A stretch of DNA of 64,000 bases from Hydrogenophaga sp. (lineage in GTDB: Bacteria; Pseudomonadota; Gammaproteobacteria; Burkholderiales; Burkholderiaceae_C), in NCBI RefSeq assembly GCF_030373245.1, contig NZ_JAUCZF010000009.1, positions 124,001 to 188,000 of the forward strand. Reading direction: 5' to 3'. Below are positions 27,751 through 38,516 of this stretch, piece by piece (the first letter of the stretch is position 1; each line of letters starts with the position of its first letter). The notes below the pieces were generated by a model. That model saw only the letters and a list, made by a program, of their open reading frames with translations. It searched no databases and had not been told where the DNA came from. Both the position numbers and the translations under genes were made by a program.

Positions 27751-29316
27751 TCAGGTCACTGGTGTGGTCTGCGTCAGCACAGCGGTGCTCGCCTGCAGCG
27801 CGCTGCGGCGGTGGTAGAAGCCGAGGGCGCGCGCGCCACCCAGCTCCTCGCCCCCACCGGCGCGGCCTGGCCCGCCGTGCAGCGACTGCGGCATCACATT
27901 GCCATGGCCGGTGTGCAGCGCGGCCACGTCGGGCGAAATCACGTGCACTCGGCCGTGGCTGTCGGCCAGTTCCAGCGCGGCGCTGGCCAGCGCTGCGGCG
28001 TCGCTGCCGTAGAGTGAGGCCACCAGCGAGCCCTGGCCTTGGCGGATGAGTTGCAGCGCTTGAGGCATGTCGCGGTAAGGCATGAGGGTGGCCACCGGGC
28101 CGAACACCTCCACGTCGTGTACCACGGCGTTGGCGTCCGGCTCGCGCGTGCCCAGCAGCACCGGGGCGGCAAAGCAGCCCACTGCCGAGTCGGCGCCGAC
28201 CAGTGCAGCGCTGCGGCCGTCGTGCAGCACCTCGGTGTGGGCCATCAGCTGCGCCAGGCCTTGATCGACAGCGTTTTTCTGCGCGCGGCTGACCAGCGAG
28301 CCCATGCGCACACCTTCGTTGCGCGGGTTGCCCACCGTGGTCTTGGCCAGGCGTGCGCTGATCGCGCTGGCGGCCGCGTCGTAGAGCGCCTCGGGTACCA
28401 GCACGCGTCGGATCGCGGTGCATTTCTGTCCGGACTTGACGGTCATCTCACGCGCCACTTCCTTGGCCAGCAACTCCAGGGTCGCGGCGGCATCTTCGGC
28501 GCTGCTGGCGGGCAACAGCAGGGCCGAGTTCACACTGTCGGCTTCGATGTTCACGCGCACCGAACGCTGCACCACGGCCGGGTGCGAACGGATCACTGCC
28601 GCCGTGTCGGCCGATCCGGTGAACGAGACCACATCGAACGGTTGCAGCTGGTCCAGCAGGCCAGCCGAGCTGCCGCAGACGATGGACAGCGCGCCCGATG
28701 GCAGGATGCCGGCGTTCACCACGTCCTGCACCATGCGCTGCGTCAGCCAGGCGGTGGCGGTGGCCGGCTTCACGATCACCGGTACACCCGAGAGCAGGGC
28801 TGGCGCAGCTTTCTCCCACAGGCCCCAGGATGGAAAATTGAAGGCATTGATGAAGAGCGCCACGCCGCGCGTGGGCACCAGCACGTGCTGCGACTGGAAC
28901 AGCGGGTCCTTGCCCAGCCGCGCAGCCTCACCGTCGAGCAGGTGGCGCTGATCCCCGAGAGTCTCGCCCATGCGGGCGAAGTGACCCAGGGTGAACAGTC
29001 CGCCGTCCACATCCACCGCGGTGTCGTTTTTCACCGTGCCGCAGTTGGCGGTGCTGATCTCGTAGTACGCGTCGCGGTTCGCCTGCAAAACTTTGCCCAC
29101 GGCGGTCAGCAGCGCGCCGCGTTCGCGGTAGGTCAGGGCTCGCAGCGCTGAGCCGCCTTGTTCGCGGGCGAAGCGAAACGCCTCGGGCAGGTCCAGGCCG
29201 GTGGCGTCCACCCGCACCAGCTCGGTGCCGAGTACCGGGTCGAACAGGGGTGTGCCAGCGCCCTGGCCGGTCACCCACTGACCAGCGATGTAATTGGGGA
29301 GCAGGGATGCGGTCAT
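27751..29316 (-). CDS. boxD: 3,4-dehydroadipyl-CoA semialdehyde dehydrogenase (BoxD)
   Basis: This enzyme oxidises the semialdehyde released by BoxC to 3,4-dehydroadipyl-CoA with NADP+. The 521-residue protein from ATG 29316 (MTASLLPNYIAGQWVTG) has aldehyde dehydrogenase family features: NAFNFPSWGLWEKAAPALL, the cofactor loop FTGSADTA, and the catalytic Cys in SGQKCTAIRR. It resembles the dehydrogenase domain of PaaN-type proteins, which act on similar ring-cleaved CoA semialdehydes. GAGGAGA precedes the ATG. The gene is divergent from boxR and its promoter region carries two copies of the proposed BoxR motif, so repression by BoxR is likely. Confidence 0.92.
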   Translation of the reverse strand: MTASLLPNYIAGQWVTGQGAGTPLFDPVLGTELVRVDATGLDLPEAFRFAREQGGSALRALTYRERGALLTAVGKVLQANRDAYYEISTANCGTVKNDTAVDVDGGLFTLGHFARMGETLGDQRHLLDGEAARLGKDPLFQSQHVLVPTRGVALFINAFNFPSWGLWEKAAPALLSGVPVIVKPATATAWLTQRMVQDVVNAGILPSGALSIVCGSSAGLLDQLQPFDVVSFTGSADTAAVIRSHPAVVQRSVRVNIEADSVNSALLLPASSAEDAAATLELLAKEVAREMTVKSGQKCTAIRRVLVPEALYDAAASAISARLAKTTVGNPRNEGVRMGSLVSRAQKNAVDQGLAQLMAHTEVLHDGRSAALVGADSAVGCFAAPVLLGTREPDANAVVHDVEVFGPVATLMPYRDMPQALQLIRQGQGSLVASLYGSDAAALASAALELADSHGRVHVISPDVAALHTGHGNVMPQSLHGGPGRAGGGEELGGARALGFYHRRSALQASTAVLTQTTPVT

Positions 29317-29352
29317 GAAAGGTCTCCTCGAAAAGCTTGATGTTTGGGTCGA

Positions 29353-29419
29353 CATGAAATATCGTGCATGCCGTGGAGATTACCAAGAAGACAGACGATG
29401 TCAAGCAATATATTGCATG
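29353..29419. promoter_or_regulatory. Candidate BoxR operator pair in the boxD-boxR divergent region
   Basis: CATGAAATATCGTGC at 29353-29367 and, inverted, GCAATATATTGCATG at 29405-29419 both fit CATGMAWWATMNTGC. The centres are 52 bp apart, close to five helical turns. The second copy lies inside the first codons of boxR, consistent with autoregulation. BoxR/BzdR operators described in Azoarcus contain TGCA elements (from memory). A matching pair lies before boxC. Confidence 0.7.
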
Positions 29420-30321
29420 TTTCTGAGCCCGCCAAGGCGGCGAGCCCGGGTCCGGAGAAGCACCCTTTCCTGGTCGCGCTGGGGGAGCGCGTGCGCAAGC
29501 TTCGCGCTCGCCGGGGCATGACGCGCAAGGCCGTCGCCGTCGCGGCCGATGTGTCCGAACGCCATTTGGCGAACCTGGAGTATGGCGAGGGCAATGTGTC
29601 CATCCTGCTGCTGCTGCAGGTGGCGCAGGCGCTGCAAAGCCCGCTGGCCGAGCTGCTGGGTGACGTGACCACCCAGTCCCCCGAATGGATGCTCATCCGT
29701 GAGTTGTTGCAGGGTCGCGATGAAGCCACGCTGCGCCAGGCGCGCACGGCGTTGGCCGATCTGCTGGGCACCGGGTTGTCCACCGGGCCGCGCAGCCATT
29801 GCGTGGCGCTGATCGGACTGCGCGGTGCCGGGAAGTCGACCCTGGGCCAGATGCTGGCCGACGACCTGGGCTTCCCATTCCTGGAGTTGAGCCGCGAAAT
29901 CGAGAAATTCGCTGGCTGCAGCGTGTCGGAAATCCAGGGCCTGTACGGGCAGAACGCCTACCGGCGCTATGAGCGGCGCGCGGTGGAGGAGGCGATCCAG
30001 ATTTATCCCGAGGCGGTGATCGCCACGCCCGGCGGCATCGTGTCGGACGTAGCCACTTTCAACCTGTTGCTCGGCCACTGCACCACCGTCTGGCTGAAGG
30101 CCGATCCCGAAGACCACATGCAGCGGGTGCGCGCCCAGGGCGACATGCGGCCCATGGCCGCGAGCCAGGAGGCCATGGAAGACCTGAAGGCGATCCTGCT
30201 GGGCCGCTCGGCGTTTTACGGCAAGGCCCACGTGCAGGTAAATACCAGTGCGCAGCCCCTGGCCGAGACCTTCGATCTGTTGCGGGCGGCGGTGCGAGCC
30301 CAGCTGACGCTGCCTGCCTGA
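29398..30321 (+). CDS. boxR: Benzoyl-CoA-responsive transcriptional regulator BoxR
   Basis: BoxR represses box genes until benzoyl-CoA binds. The ATG at 29398 gives 307 residues. The N-terminal HTH_3 domain (about 25-90, LGERVRKLRARRGMTRKAVAVAADVSERHL) is fused to a shikimate-kinase-like domain with P-loop GLRGAGKST (residues 140-148), the effector-binding part in the BzdR/BoxR family. Downstream kinase-like blocks (FLELSREIEKFAG, YRRYERRAVEEAI) are present, but the fold is used for sensing rather than shikimate phosphorylation. It is divergent from boxD and co-directional with boxCBA. Its own start region carries a predicted operator. Confidence 0.94.
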   Translation: MSSNILHVSEPAKAASPGPEKHPFLVALGERVRKLRARRGMTRKAVAVAADVSERHLANLEYGEGNVSILLLLQVAQALQSPLAELLGDVTTQSPEWMLIRELLQGRDEATLRQARTALADLLGTGLSTGPRSHCVALIGLRGAGKSTLGQMLADDLGFPFLELSREIEKFAGCSVSEIQGLYGQNAYRRYERRAVEEAIQIYPEAVIATPGGIVSDVATFNLLLGHCTTVWLKADPEDHMQRVRAQGDMRPMAASQEAMEDLKAILLGRSAFYGKAHVQVNTSAQPLAETFDLLRAAVRAQLTLPA

Positions 30322-30329
30322 TTCTGAAA

Positions 30330-30377
30330 CATGCATAATAATGCTTGACTTCTTCGGAAGTTGCACTATTATTCATG
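30330..30377 (+). promoter_or_regulatory. boxC promoter flanked by inverted candidate BoxR operators
   Basis: CATGCATAATAATGC (30330-30344) and inverted GCACTATTATTCATG (30363-30377) fit the same 15-bp motif found before boxR, at 13 of 15 positions with each other. Between and within them sit -35 TTGACT (30345-30350) and -10 TATTAT (30367-30372) with a 16-bp spacer. The right site covers the -10 and the left site abuts the -35, so bound repressor would block polymerase. Centre spacing is 33 bp, close to three turns. AT richness is far above the surroundings. Confidence 0.8.
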
Positions 30378-30421
30378 TCGTTGGTCGCGATTCGGCGCAG
30401 CCCACACCCAGGAGACAAGTC

Positions 30422-32104
30422 ATGAATGCACCCGCCCCACTGCGCGCCGTCCTGCCCGAGCAGGTCGACTACCGCACCCATCCCGACCAATACCACCACT
30501 GGACCCTGAGCGTGGATGGCCCGGTCGCCACGCTGGCCGCCGACTTCGACGAGAACGCCGGCCTGCGCCCGGGCTACAAGCTCAAGCTCAACAGCTACGA
30601 CCTGGGTGTGGACATTGAGCTGAACGACGCCATCCAGCGCATCCGCTTCGAGCACCCGGCCGTGCGCACCGTGGTGATCACCAGCGCCAAGGACAAGGTG
30701 TTCTGTTCCGGAGCCAACATCTTCATGCTCGGCGTCAGCAGCCACGCCTGGAAGGTGAACTTCTGCAAGTTCACCAACGAGACGCGCAACGGCCTGGAAG
30801 ATTCTTCGAAGCACAGCGGACTGAAGTTTCTGGCAGCGGTCAACGGCGCCTGCGCCGGCGGCGGCTACGAACTGGCCCTGGCCTGCGACGAAATCATCCT
30901 GGTAGACGACCGCAGCAGCGCCGTCAGCCTGCCTGAAGTGCCGCTGCTCGGCGTCTTGCCCGGTACTGGCGGCCTGACCCGCGTGACCGACAAGCGCAAG
31001 GTGCGCCACGACCTGGCCGACATCTTCTGTACCACCAACGAAGGCGTGCGCGGCCAGAAGGCCAAAGACTGGCGTCTGGTGGACGACATCGCCAAGCCGG
31101 CTGTTTTCGCCGAAAGAATCCAGGCGCGCGCGCTGAAGCTGGCCGAGCTGAGCGACCGCCCGGCCAGCGCTCAGGGCGTCAAGCTCACCCCGCTGGCGCG
31201 CCAGATCCACAGCGACTCGATCGCCTACCAACACGTCTCCGTGGAGATCGACCGCGCCAAACGCACCGCCACTTGGACTGTGAAGGCACCCACCGGCGCG
31301 CAGCCCGCCGACGTGGCCGCGATCGAGGCCGCCGGCGCTGCCTGGTACCCGCTGCAGATGGCGCGCGAACTGGAAGACGCCATCCTGCACATGCGCACCA
31401 ACGAACTGGAGATCGGCACCTGGCTGATCAAGACCCAGGGTGACGCCGCTGCCGTGCTCGCCATGGATGCGACGCTGCTGGCTCACCAGGACCACTGGCT
31501 GGTCCGCGAGACCATGGGGCTGCTGCGCCGCACATTCAGCCGCCTGGACGTGTCCTCGCGCAGCCTGTTCGCACTGATCGAAGCCGGTTCCTGTTTTGTC
31601 GGCAGCTTTCTGGAACTGGCCCTGGCCTGTGACCGCAGCTACCACCTGGCCCTGCCCGACGACGAGGCCAGCGCACCCAGGATCGCGGTGGGCGAGGTCA
31701 ACTTCGGCGCCTACCCCATGGCCACCGACCAGAGCCGCCTGGCGCGCCGCTTCTATGGCGACGAAGCGCACCTGGCTGCCGTGCGCGCCCAGATCGGTCA
31801 GCTGCTGGACGCCGACGCCGCGTTTGCCCTGGGCCTGGTCACCGCCAATCCCGACGACATCGACTGGGCCGACGAGGTCCGCCTCGCCATCGAGGAGCGG
31901 GTGGCCATGAACCCCGATGCACTGACGGGCATGGAAGCCAACCTGCGCTTCAACGGTGTGGAAACCATGGCGACCCGTGTCTTCGGCCGCCTCACTGCCT
32001 GGCAGAACTGGATCTTCCAGCGGCCCAATGCGGTGGGTGACAAAGGCGCGCTCAAGGTCTACGGCAAAGGCGACAAGGCGGTCTTCGACTGGACCCGTGT
32101 CTGA
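30422..32104 (+). CDS. boxC: 2,3-epoxybenzoyl-CoA dihydrolase / benzoyl-CoA-dihydrodiol lyase (BoxC)
   Basis: BoxC opens the non-aromatic ring of 2,3-epoxybenzoyl-CoA, adding two water molecules and releasing formate plus 3,4-dehydroadipyl-CoA semialdehyde. The 560-residue length fits. It is a crotonase-superfamily protein: a first crotonase-like half contains TSAKDKVFCSGANIFML and the oxyanion turn NGACAGGGYELALACDEI, and a second half repeats a degenerate form (ALIEAGSCFVGSFLELALACDRS). The ATG has an AGGAGA Shine-Dalgarno. It is the first gene of boxCBA and has the only clear promoter upstream, with predicted BoxR sites. Confidence 0.95.
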   Translation: MNAPAPLRAVLPEQVDYRTHPDQYHHWTLSVDGPVATLAADFDENAGLRPGYKLKLNSYDLGVDIELNDAIQRIRFEHPAVRTVVITSAKDKVFCSGANIFMLGVSSHAWKVNFCKFTNETRNGLEDSSKHSGLKFLAAVNGACAGGGYELALACDEIILVDDRSSAVSLPEVPLLGVLPGTGGLTRVTDKRKVRHDLADIFCTTNEGVRGQKAKDWRLVDDIAKPAVFAERIQARALKLAELSDRPASAQGVKLTPLARQIHSDSIAYQHVSVEIDRAKRTATWTVKAPTGAQPADVAAIEAAGAAWYPLQMARELEDAILHMRTNELEIGTWLIKTQGDAAAVLAMDATLLAHQDHWLVRETMGLLRRTFSRLDVSSRSLFALIEAGSCFVGSFLELALACDRSYHLALPDDEASAPRIAVGEVNFGAYPMATDQSRLARRFYGDEAHLAAVRAQIGQLLDADAAFALGLVTANPDDIDWADEVRLAIEERVAMNPDALTGMEANLRFNGVETMATRVFGRLTAWQNWIFQRPNAVGDKGALKVYGKGDKAVFDWTRV

Positions 32105-32196
32105 ACCCCGTCTCAATTTGACGTTGTGCAGCACGGTCCGGGCGGGGTGCTGCAACCGAACAACTTCCCCCGAGCTTTCTGATCCGGAGATTCCCC

Positions 32197-33624
<1,428 letters not shown>

Positions 33625-33911
33625 CCCCCCGCGCCGCCTTCGGCGTCACCCCCCAGGGGGCAATGCCTGCGGGCCGGGAGACCCGGACCCGCGGCATTCT
33701 GGGTTGAAGTCACGCGATGCGGATCGGGACAGGGAAGCAAAGGTGTTTCTCTTGCCTTTCCTCGCCAACAAGCATGGGCTGGGCCGGCAGACGCAGTGAA
33801 GTAAGGGAGGAGCCGGCCGAAGGTCGGCGGGGGACATGAACGAAGTGTGCCGACCCAGCTCGTGCGCTGCCACCACGAAGTCAACCGAACAGAAGCCGAA
33901 GAGAAACCAAG
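33625..33911. repeat. 287-bp structured spacer with repeat-like elements between boxB and boxA
   Basis: The spacer opens with CGCCGCCTTCGGCG and CACCCCCCAGGGGG blocks and continues with CGGGCCGGGAGACCCGG and GCCGGCCGAAGGTCGGC self-complementary runs. No credible gene is present; short frames lack family features. It resembles the GC-rich dispersed spacers seen elsewhere in the window. Effects on the boxB:boxA expression ratio are possible. Confidence 0.5.
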
Positions 33912-35186
33912 ATGAACGCACCCGCCGAAGCCGCCGTCATCCAGCAGCACCTGATCGATCCCGAGATCTGCATCCGCTGCAATACCTGCGAAGCCACCTG
34001 CCCGGTGGGCGCGATCACGCACGACTCGCGCAACTACGTGGTCGATGCCGAGAAGTGCAACCTGTGCATGGCCTGCGTGCCACCCTGCCCGACCGGCTCC
34101 ATCGACAACTGGCGCACCATGCCACGCATTCGCGCCTACTCGGTCGAAGAGCAGCTGACCTGGGACGAGCTGCCCGCTGAATTGCCGACCGAGGCGCTGG
34201 CCGAGGCGGATGAGCCGGATGCCAAGCCTGCTGCTGCCGCGCCAGCGCGCTCCACTGCCGCGGATGCCGAGCCTGTGTTCCACAGCGGGCAATACGGAGC
34301 GACGTTGCCGCCCTGGTCGGCCGCACATCCCTACACCAACCTCTATGGTCCCAAAGCCGCCGACAAACACATCACGGCGAAAGTCACCGGCAACTTCCGC
34401 GTGACCGAAGTCGGCAGCGACTACGACACGCACCACATCGTGCTTGACTTCGGCGCTATCCCCTTTCCCGTGCTCGAAGGCCAGTCCATCGGCATCGTGC
34501 CGCCGGGCACCGACAGCCAGGGCAAGCCACATCATGCGCGACAGTATACGGTGGCCAGCGCCCGCAACGGCGAACGTCCCGGCTACAACAACGTGTCGCT
34601 CACCATCAAGCGCGTGCTGCAGGACCACCAGGGCCGCCCGGTTCGCGGGGTGGCCAGCAACTTCATGTGCGATCTCAAGGTGGGCGACCATGTGCAGGTG
34701 ATCGGACCGTTTGGTGCCAGTTTCCTCATGCCCAACCACCCGCGCTCCAACATCGTCATGATCTGCACCGGCACCGGAAGCGCGCCGATGCGCGCCATGA
34801 CCGAGTGGCGTCGCCGGCTGAGAGCCACAGGCAAATTCGAGGGCGGCAAGCTGCTGCTGTTCTTTGGCGCCCGCACCCAGGAAGAGCTGCCGTATTTTGG
34901 TCCGCTGCAAAGCCTGCCCAAGGATTTCATCGACAGCCATTTCGCCTTCAGCCGCACCCTGGGACAACCCAAGAGGTATGTGCAGGACGCGATGCGTGAG
35001 CGCGCAGCAGACCTCGCGCGCTTGCTCACCGATGCCAACAGCTACTTTTTCGTCTGTGGCCTCAAGGCCATGGAAGAGGGTGTGGTGCTGGCGCTCAAGG
35101 ACATCGCCACAGGCGCGGGACTTGACTGGGACGAAGTGGGTGCGTCGCTCAAGCGCGATGGCCGCCTGCACCTGGAAACCTATTAA
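33912..35186 (+). CDS. boxA: Benzoyl-CoA 2,3-epoxidase reductase subunit BoxA
   Basis: BoxA passes electrons from NADPH to the BoxB diiron site. In the 424 residues, an N-terminal ferredoxin domain has two [4Fe-4S] motifs, [15 protein letters not shown] and [14 protein letters not shown] (residues about 17-60). An Ala/Pro-rich linker follows (about 95-125), then a ferredoxin-NADP reductase-like module with the FAD site [16 protein letters not shown] site [13 protein letters not shown] and the C-terminal [10 protein letters not shown]. The domain order is that of characterised BoxA proteins. The start follows a purine-rich stretch ending AAACCAAG. Confidence 0.95.
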   Translation: MNAPAEAAVIQQHLIDPEICIRCNTCEATCPVGAITHDSRNYVVDAEKCNLCMACVPPCPTGSIDNWRTMPRIRAYSVEEQLTWDELPAELPTEALAEADEPDAKPAAAAPARSTAADAEPVFHSGQYGATLPPWSAAHPYTNLYGPKAADKHITAKVTGNFRVTEVGSDYDTHHIVLDFGAIPFPVLEGQSIGIVPPGTDSQGKPHHARQYTVASARNGERPGYNNVSLTIKRVLQDHQGRPVRGVASNFMCDLKVGDHVQVIGPFGASFLMPNHPRSNIVMICTGTGSAPMRAMTEWRRRLRATGKFEGGKLLLFFGARTQEELPYFGPLQSLPKDFIDSHFAFSRTLGQPKRYVQDAMRERAADLARLLTDANSYFFVCGLKAMEEGVVLALKDIATGAGLDWDEVGASLKRDGRLHLETY

Positions 35187-35523
35187 GGCTCGTCCACCCG
35201 GTCTTCGTGGGTGCATTGCAAAAAAATGTGACCATGTGCAAGGTGCGAAACGCGGGTGGACCATTTCTTCGGCAAGGTGTTTGCAACGCCGTGTGTGGAC
35301 TCTTTGGCCGCACCTCGTTCGCACTTAAAAGAAAAGTGTGCACACGCCCTGGTCGTTTGCTGCAACAGCAAACCGCTTGCGGCGCGGTCGGTGCGATGAA
35401 TTTCTTCGGCGCCCCGCGGGTGCCCAACAGCCATCCGCGTGCGTCGAGTCGTATGCTCATGGTGGTGAGCATCCAGCCTCCCTGTCTGCGCCCAGCGCTT
35501 CAACGCCTTTCATCATTCAAGAC
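35187..35523. promoter_or_regulatory. 337-bp boxA-pcaF spacer with a perfect palindrome
   Basis: No gene is recognised here. The clearest element is GTTTGCTG (35355-35362) CAA CAGCAAAC (35366-35373), a perfect 8-bp inverted repeat with a 3-nt centre, usable as an operator or a hairpin. TGCATTGCA lies near 35207-35215, but the 15-bp box motif is not found. The spacer suggests that pcaF and the formate dehydrogenase genes have their own promoter as well as possible read-through from boxA. Confidence 0.45.
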
Positions 35524-36726
<1,203 letters not shown>

Positions 36727-36728
36727 CG

Positions 36729-38516
36729 ATGGCGGGTGCCGCCGTCCTGGGCAGCCCCGAGGCCTTGCGCGCGACCGCTCGCGTGCCGCGTTCTCGACCC
36801 AAGGGCCGGGCTGTCGATGCCGCTGCGCTGGCGTTGGTGAACCGGCTCATCGGTCCCGCAGCGCCCGACGGCCATCCGCGCGACCAGCTCATCGAGCATC
36901 TGCACCGCATCAACGATCACTGCAACGGCCTGCCCGATACCCATCTGGTGGCGCTGGCGCAGGTGATGCGCCTGTCGGTGGCCGAGGTGTTCGAGGTCGC
37001 GAGCTTCTATCACCACTTCGAGATCCTGCGCGACGGCGCTGTTGCGCCTGGCCTCACGGTGCGCGTATGTGATGGCCTGTCGTGCCAGCTTGCAGGTGCT
37101 GCGCCGCTGCTGGCGGACCTGCAAGCCCGATTGCCGCTTTTGCTTGGCCGCGACGATATGCGCGTCATCCCGGCGCCCTGTGTGGGCCGCTGCGAGCAGG
37201 CGCCGGCCGTGCAGGTCGGGCAATGGCCGCTGGGTGATGCCACCACCGATACCGTGGTGGCCATGGCCGCTGCGGCTCCATTGCGGTTTGAAGACGCCAC
37301 CTGGGCGCTGCCCGATGCCGCAAAAGCTTGCGTCGCGCCCGAGCCCATGGACTTCGCTGCCTACCGCGCACAGGGCGGCTACGCCCTGGCCGCTGCGCTG
37401 GCGAGCGGTGAGCGCAGCGCCGACGCGGTGATCGAAGCGCTGGAGCACGCCAGCCTGCGAGGCCTGGGCGGCGCGGGTTTTCCGGCGGGTCGCAAATGGC
37501 GCATCGTGCGCGACCAACCCGCGCCGCGCCTGATGGCAGTGAACATCGACGAGGGCGAACCCGGCACCTTCAAGGACCGCTGGTACCTGGAGCGCGATCC
37601 CCATCGTTTTCTCGAAGGCGTGTTGATCGCCGCCCATGTGGTGGGTTGCGACGCCGTGTATCTCTACCTGCGCGACGAGTACCACCACGCGCGCCGCCTG
37701 CTGCAGCAGGCACTGGCCGACCTGCAGGCCAAGTCGCCTTGCGCCCAGCCGCACATCGAGCTGCGGCGCGGCGCGGGCGCCTACATCTGTGGCGAAGAGT
37801 CGGCCATGATCGAAAGCATCGAAGGCAAGCGCGGCGAGCCTCGGCTGAGACCTCCCTACATCGCGCAGAAAGGTTTGTTTGGGCGACCGACGCTGGAGCA
37901 CAACTTCGAAACCCTTTACTGGGTGCGCGAGATAGTGGAGCGCGGCGGCGAATGGTTTGCCGCCCAGGGTCGCCACGGCCGCAAAGGGCTGCGCAGCTTC
38001 AGCGTGAGCGGGCGCGTGAAGTCGCCGGGTGTGAAGCTCGCCCCGGCCGGCATCACGCTGCGCGAACTGATTGATGAACACTGCGGCGGCATGGCCGATG
38101 GCCATACCCTGTACGCCTATCTGCCCGGTGGCGCCAGTGGCGGCATCTTGCCGGCGCGACTGGCTGATGTGCCGCTGGACTTCGACACCTTGCAGCCGCA
38201 TGGCTGCTTCATCGGCTCGGCGGCGGTGGTGGTGCTCAGTCAGCACGACAGCGCGCGCGAGGCGGCGCTGAACCAGATGCGCTTCTTTGCGCATGAGAGC
38301 TGCGGCCAGTGCACGCCTTGCCGCACCGGCACCGACAAGGCCTCGCGGCTGATGGAACTCGCGAAATGGGACGTGGCCACTTTGCAGGACCTGGCCACGG
38401 TGATGGCAGATGCCTCCATTTGCGGTCTAGGCCAGGCCGCGCCCAACCCGTTGCGCTGCGTGATCGAGTTCTTTCCGCACGAGATCGGCTTGGCCCCATC
38501 GGGAAATGTCGCATGA
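36729..38516 (+). CDS. NAD-dependent formate dehydrogenase, fused gamma-beta subunit (FdsG-FdsB)
   Basis: This is the electron-output arm of a cytoplasmic formate dehydrogenase, passing electrons from FdsA to NAD+. The 595-residue protein fuses a NuoE-like part (residues 1-160, thioredoxin-like [2Fe-2S] site with CDGLSC and CVGRCEQAP) to a NuoF-like part. The latter has GLGGAGFPAGRKW and NIDEGEPGTFKDR for FMN, GAGAYICGEESAMIES, and the [4Fe-4S] ligands in ESCGQCTPCRTGT. In Cupriavidus and Rhodobacter, FdsG and FdsB are separate proteins. The ATG is 2 bp after the pcaF stop and the TGA overlaps the fdsA ATG, so all three are coupled. Confidence 0.9.
   Translation: MAGAAVLGSPEALRATARVPRSRPKGRAVDAAALALVNRLIGPAAPDGHPRDQLIEHLHRINDHCNGLPDTHLVALAQVMRLSVAEVFEVASFYHHFEILRDGAVAPGLTVRVCDGLSCQLAGAAPLLADLQARLPLLLGRDDMRVIPAPCVGRCEQAPAVQVGQWPLGDATTDTVVAMAAAAPLRFEDATWALPDAAKACVAPEPMDFAAYRAQGGYALAAALASGERSADAVIEALEHASLRGLGGAGFPAGRKWRIVRDQPAPRLMAVNIDEGEPGTFKDRWYLERDPHRFLEGVLIAAHVVGCDAVYLYLRDEYHHARRLLQQALADLQAKSPCAQPHIELRRGAGAYICGEESAMIESIEGKRGEPRLRPPYIAQKGLFGRPTLEHNFETLYWVREIVERGGEWFAAQGRHGRKGLRSFSVSGRVKSPGVKLAPAGITLRELIDEHCGGMADGHTLYAYLPGGASGGILPARLADVPLDFDTLQPHGCFIGSAAVVVLSQHDSAREAALNQMRFFAHESCGQCTPCRTGTDKASRLMELAKWDVATLQDLATVMADASICGLGQAAPNPLRCVIEFFPHEIGLAPSGNVA

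Noticed and set aside
29398-30321. boxR called as shikimate kinase (aroK)
   Set aside because: The kinase-like domain is fused to an N-terminal HTH and sits inside the box cluster, the known architecture of BoxR/BzdR.
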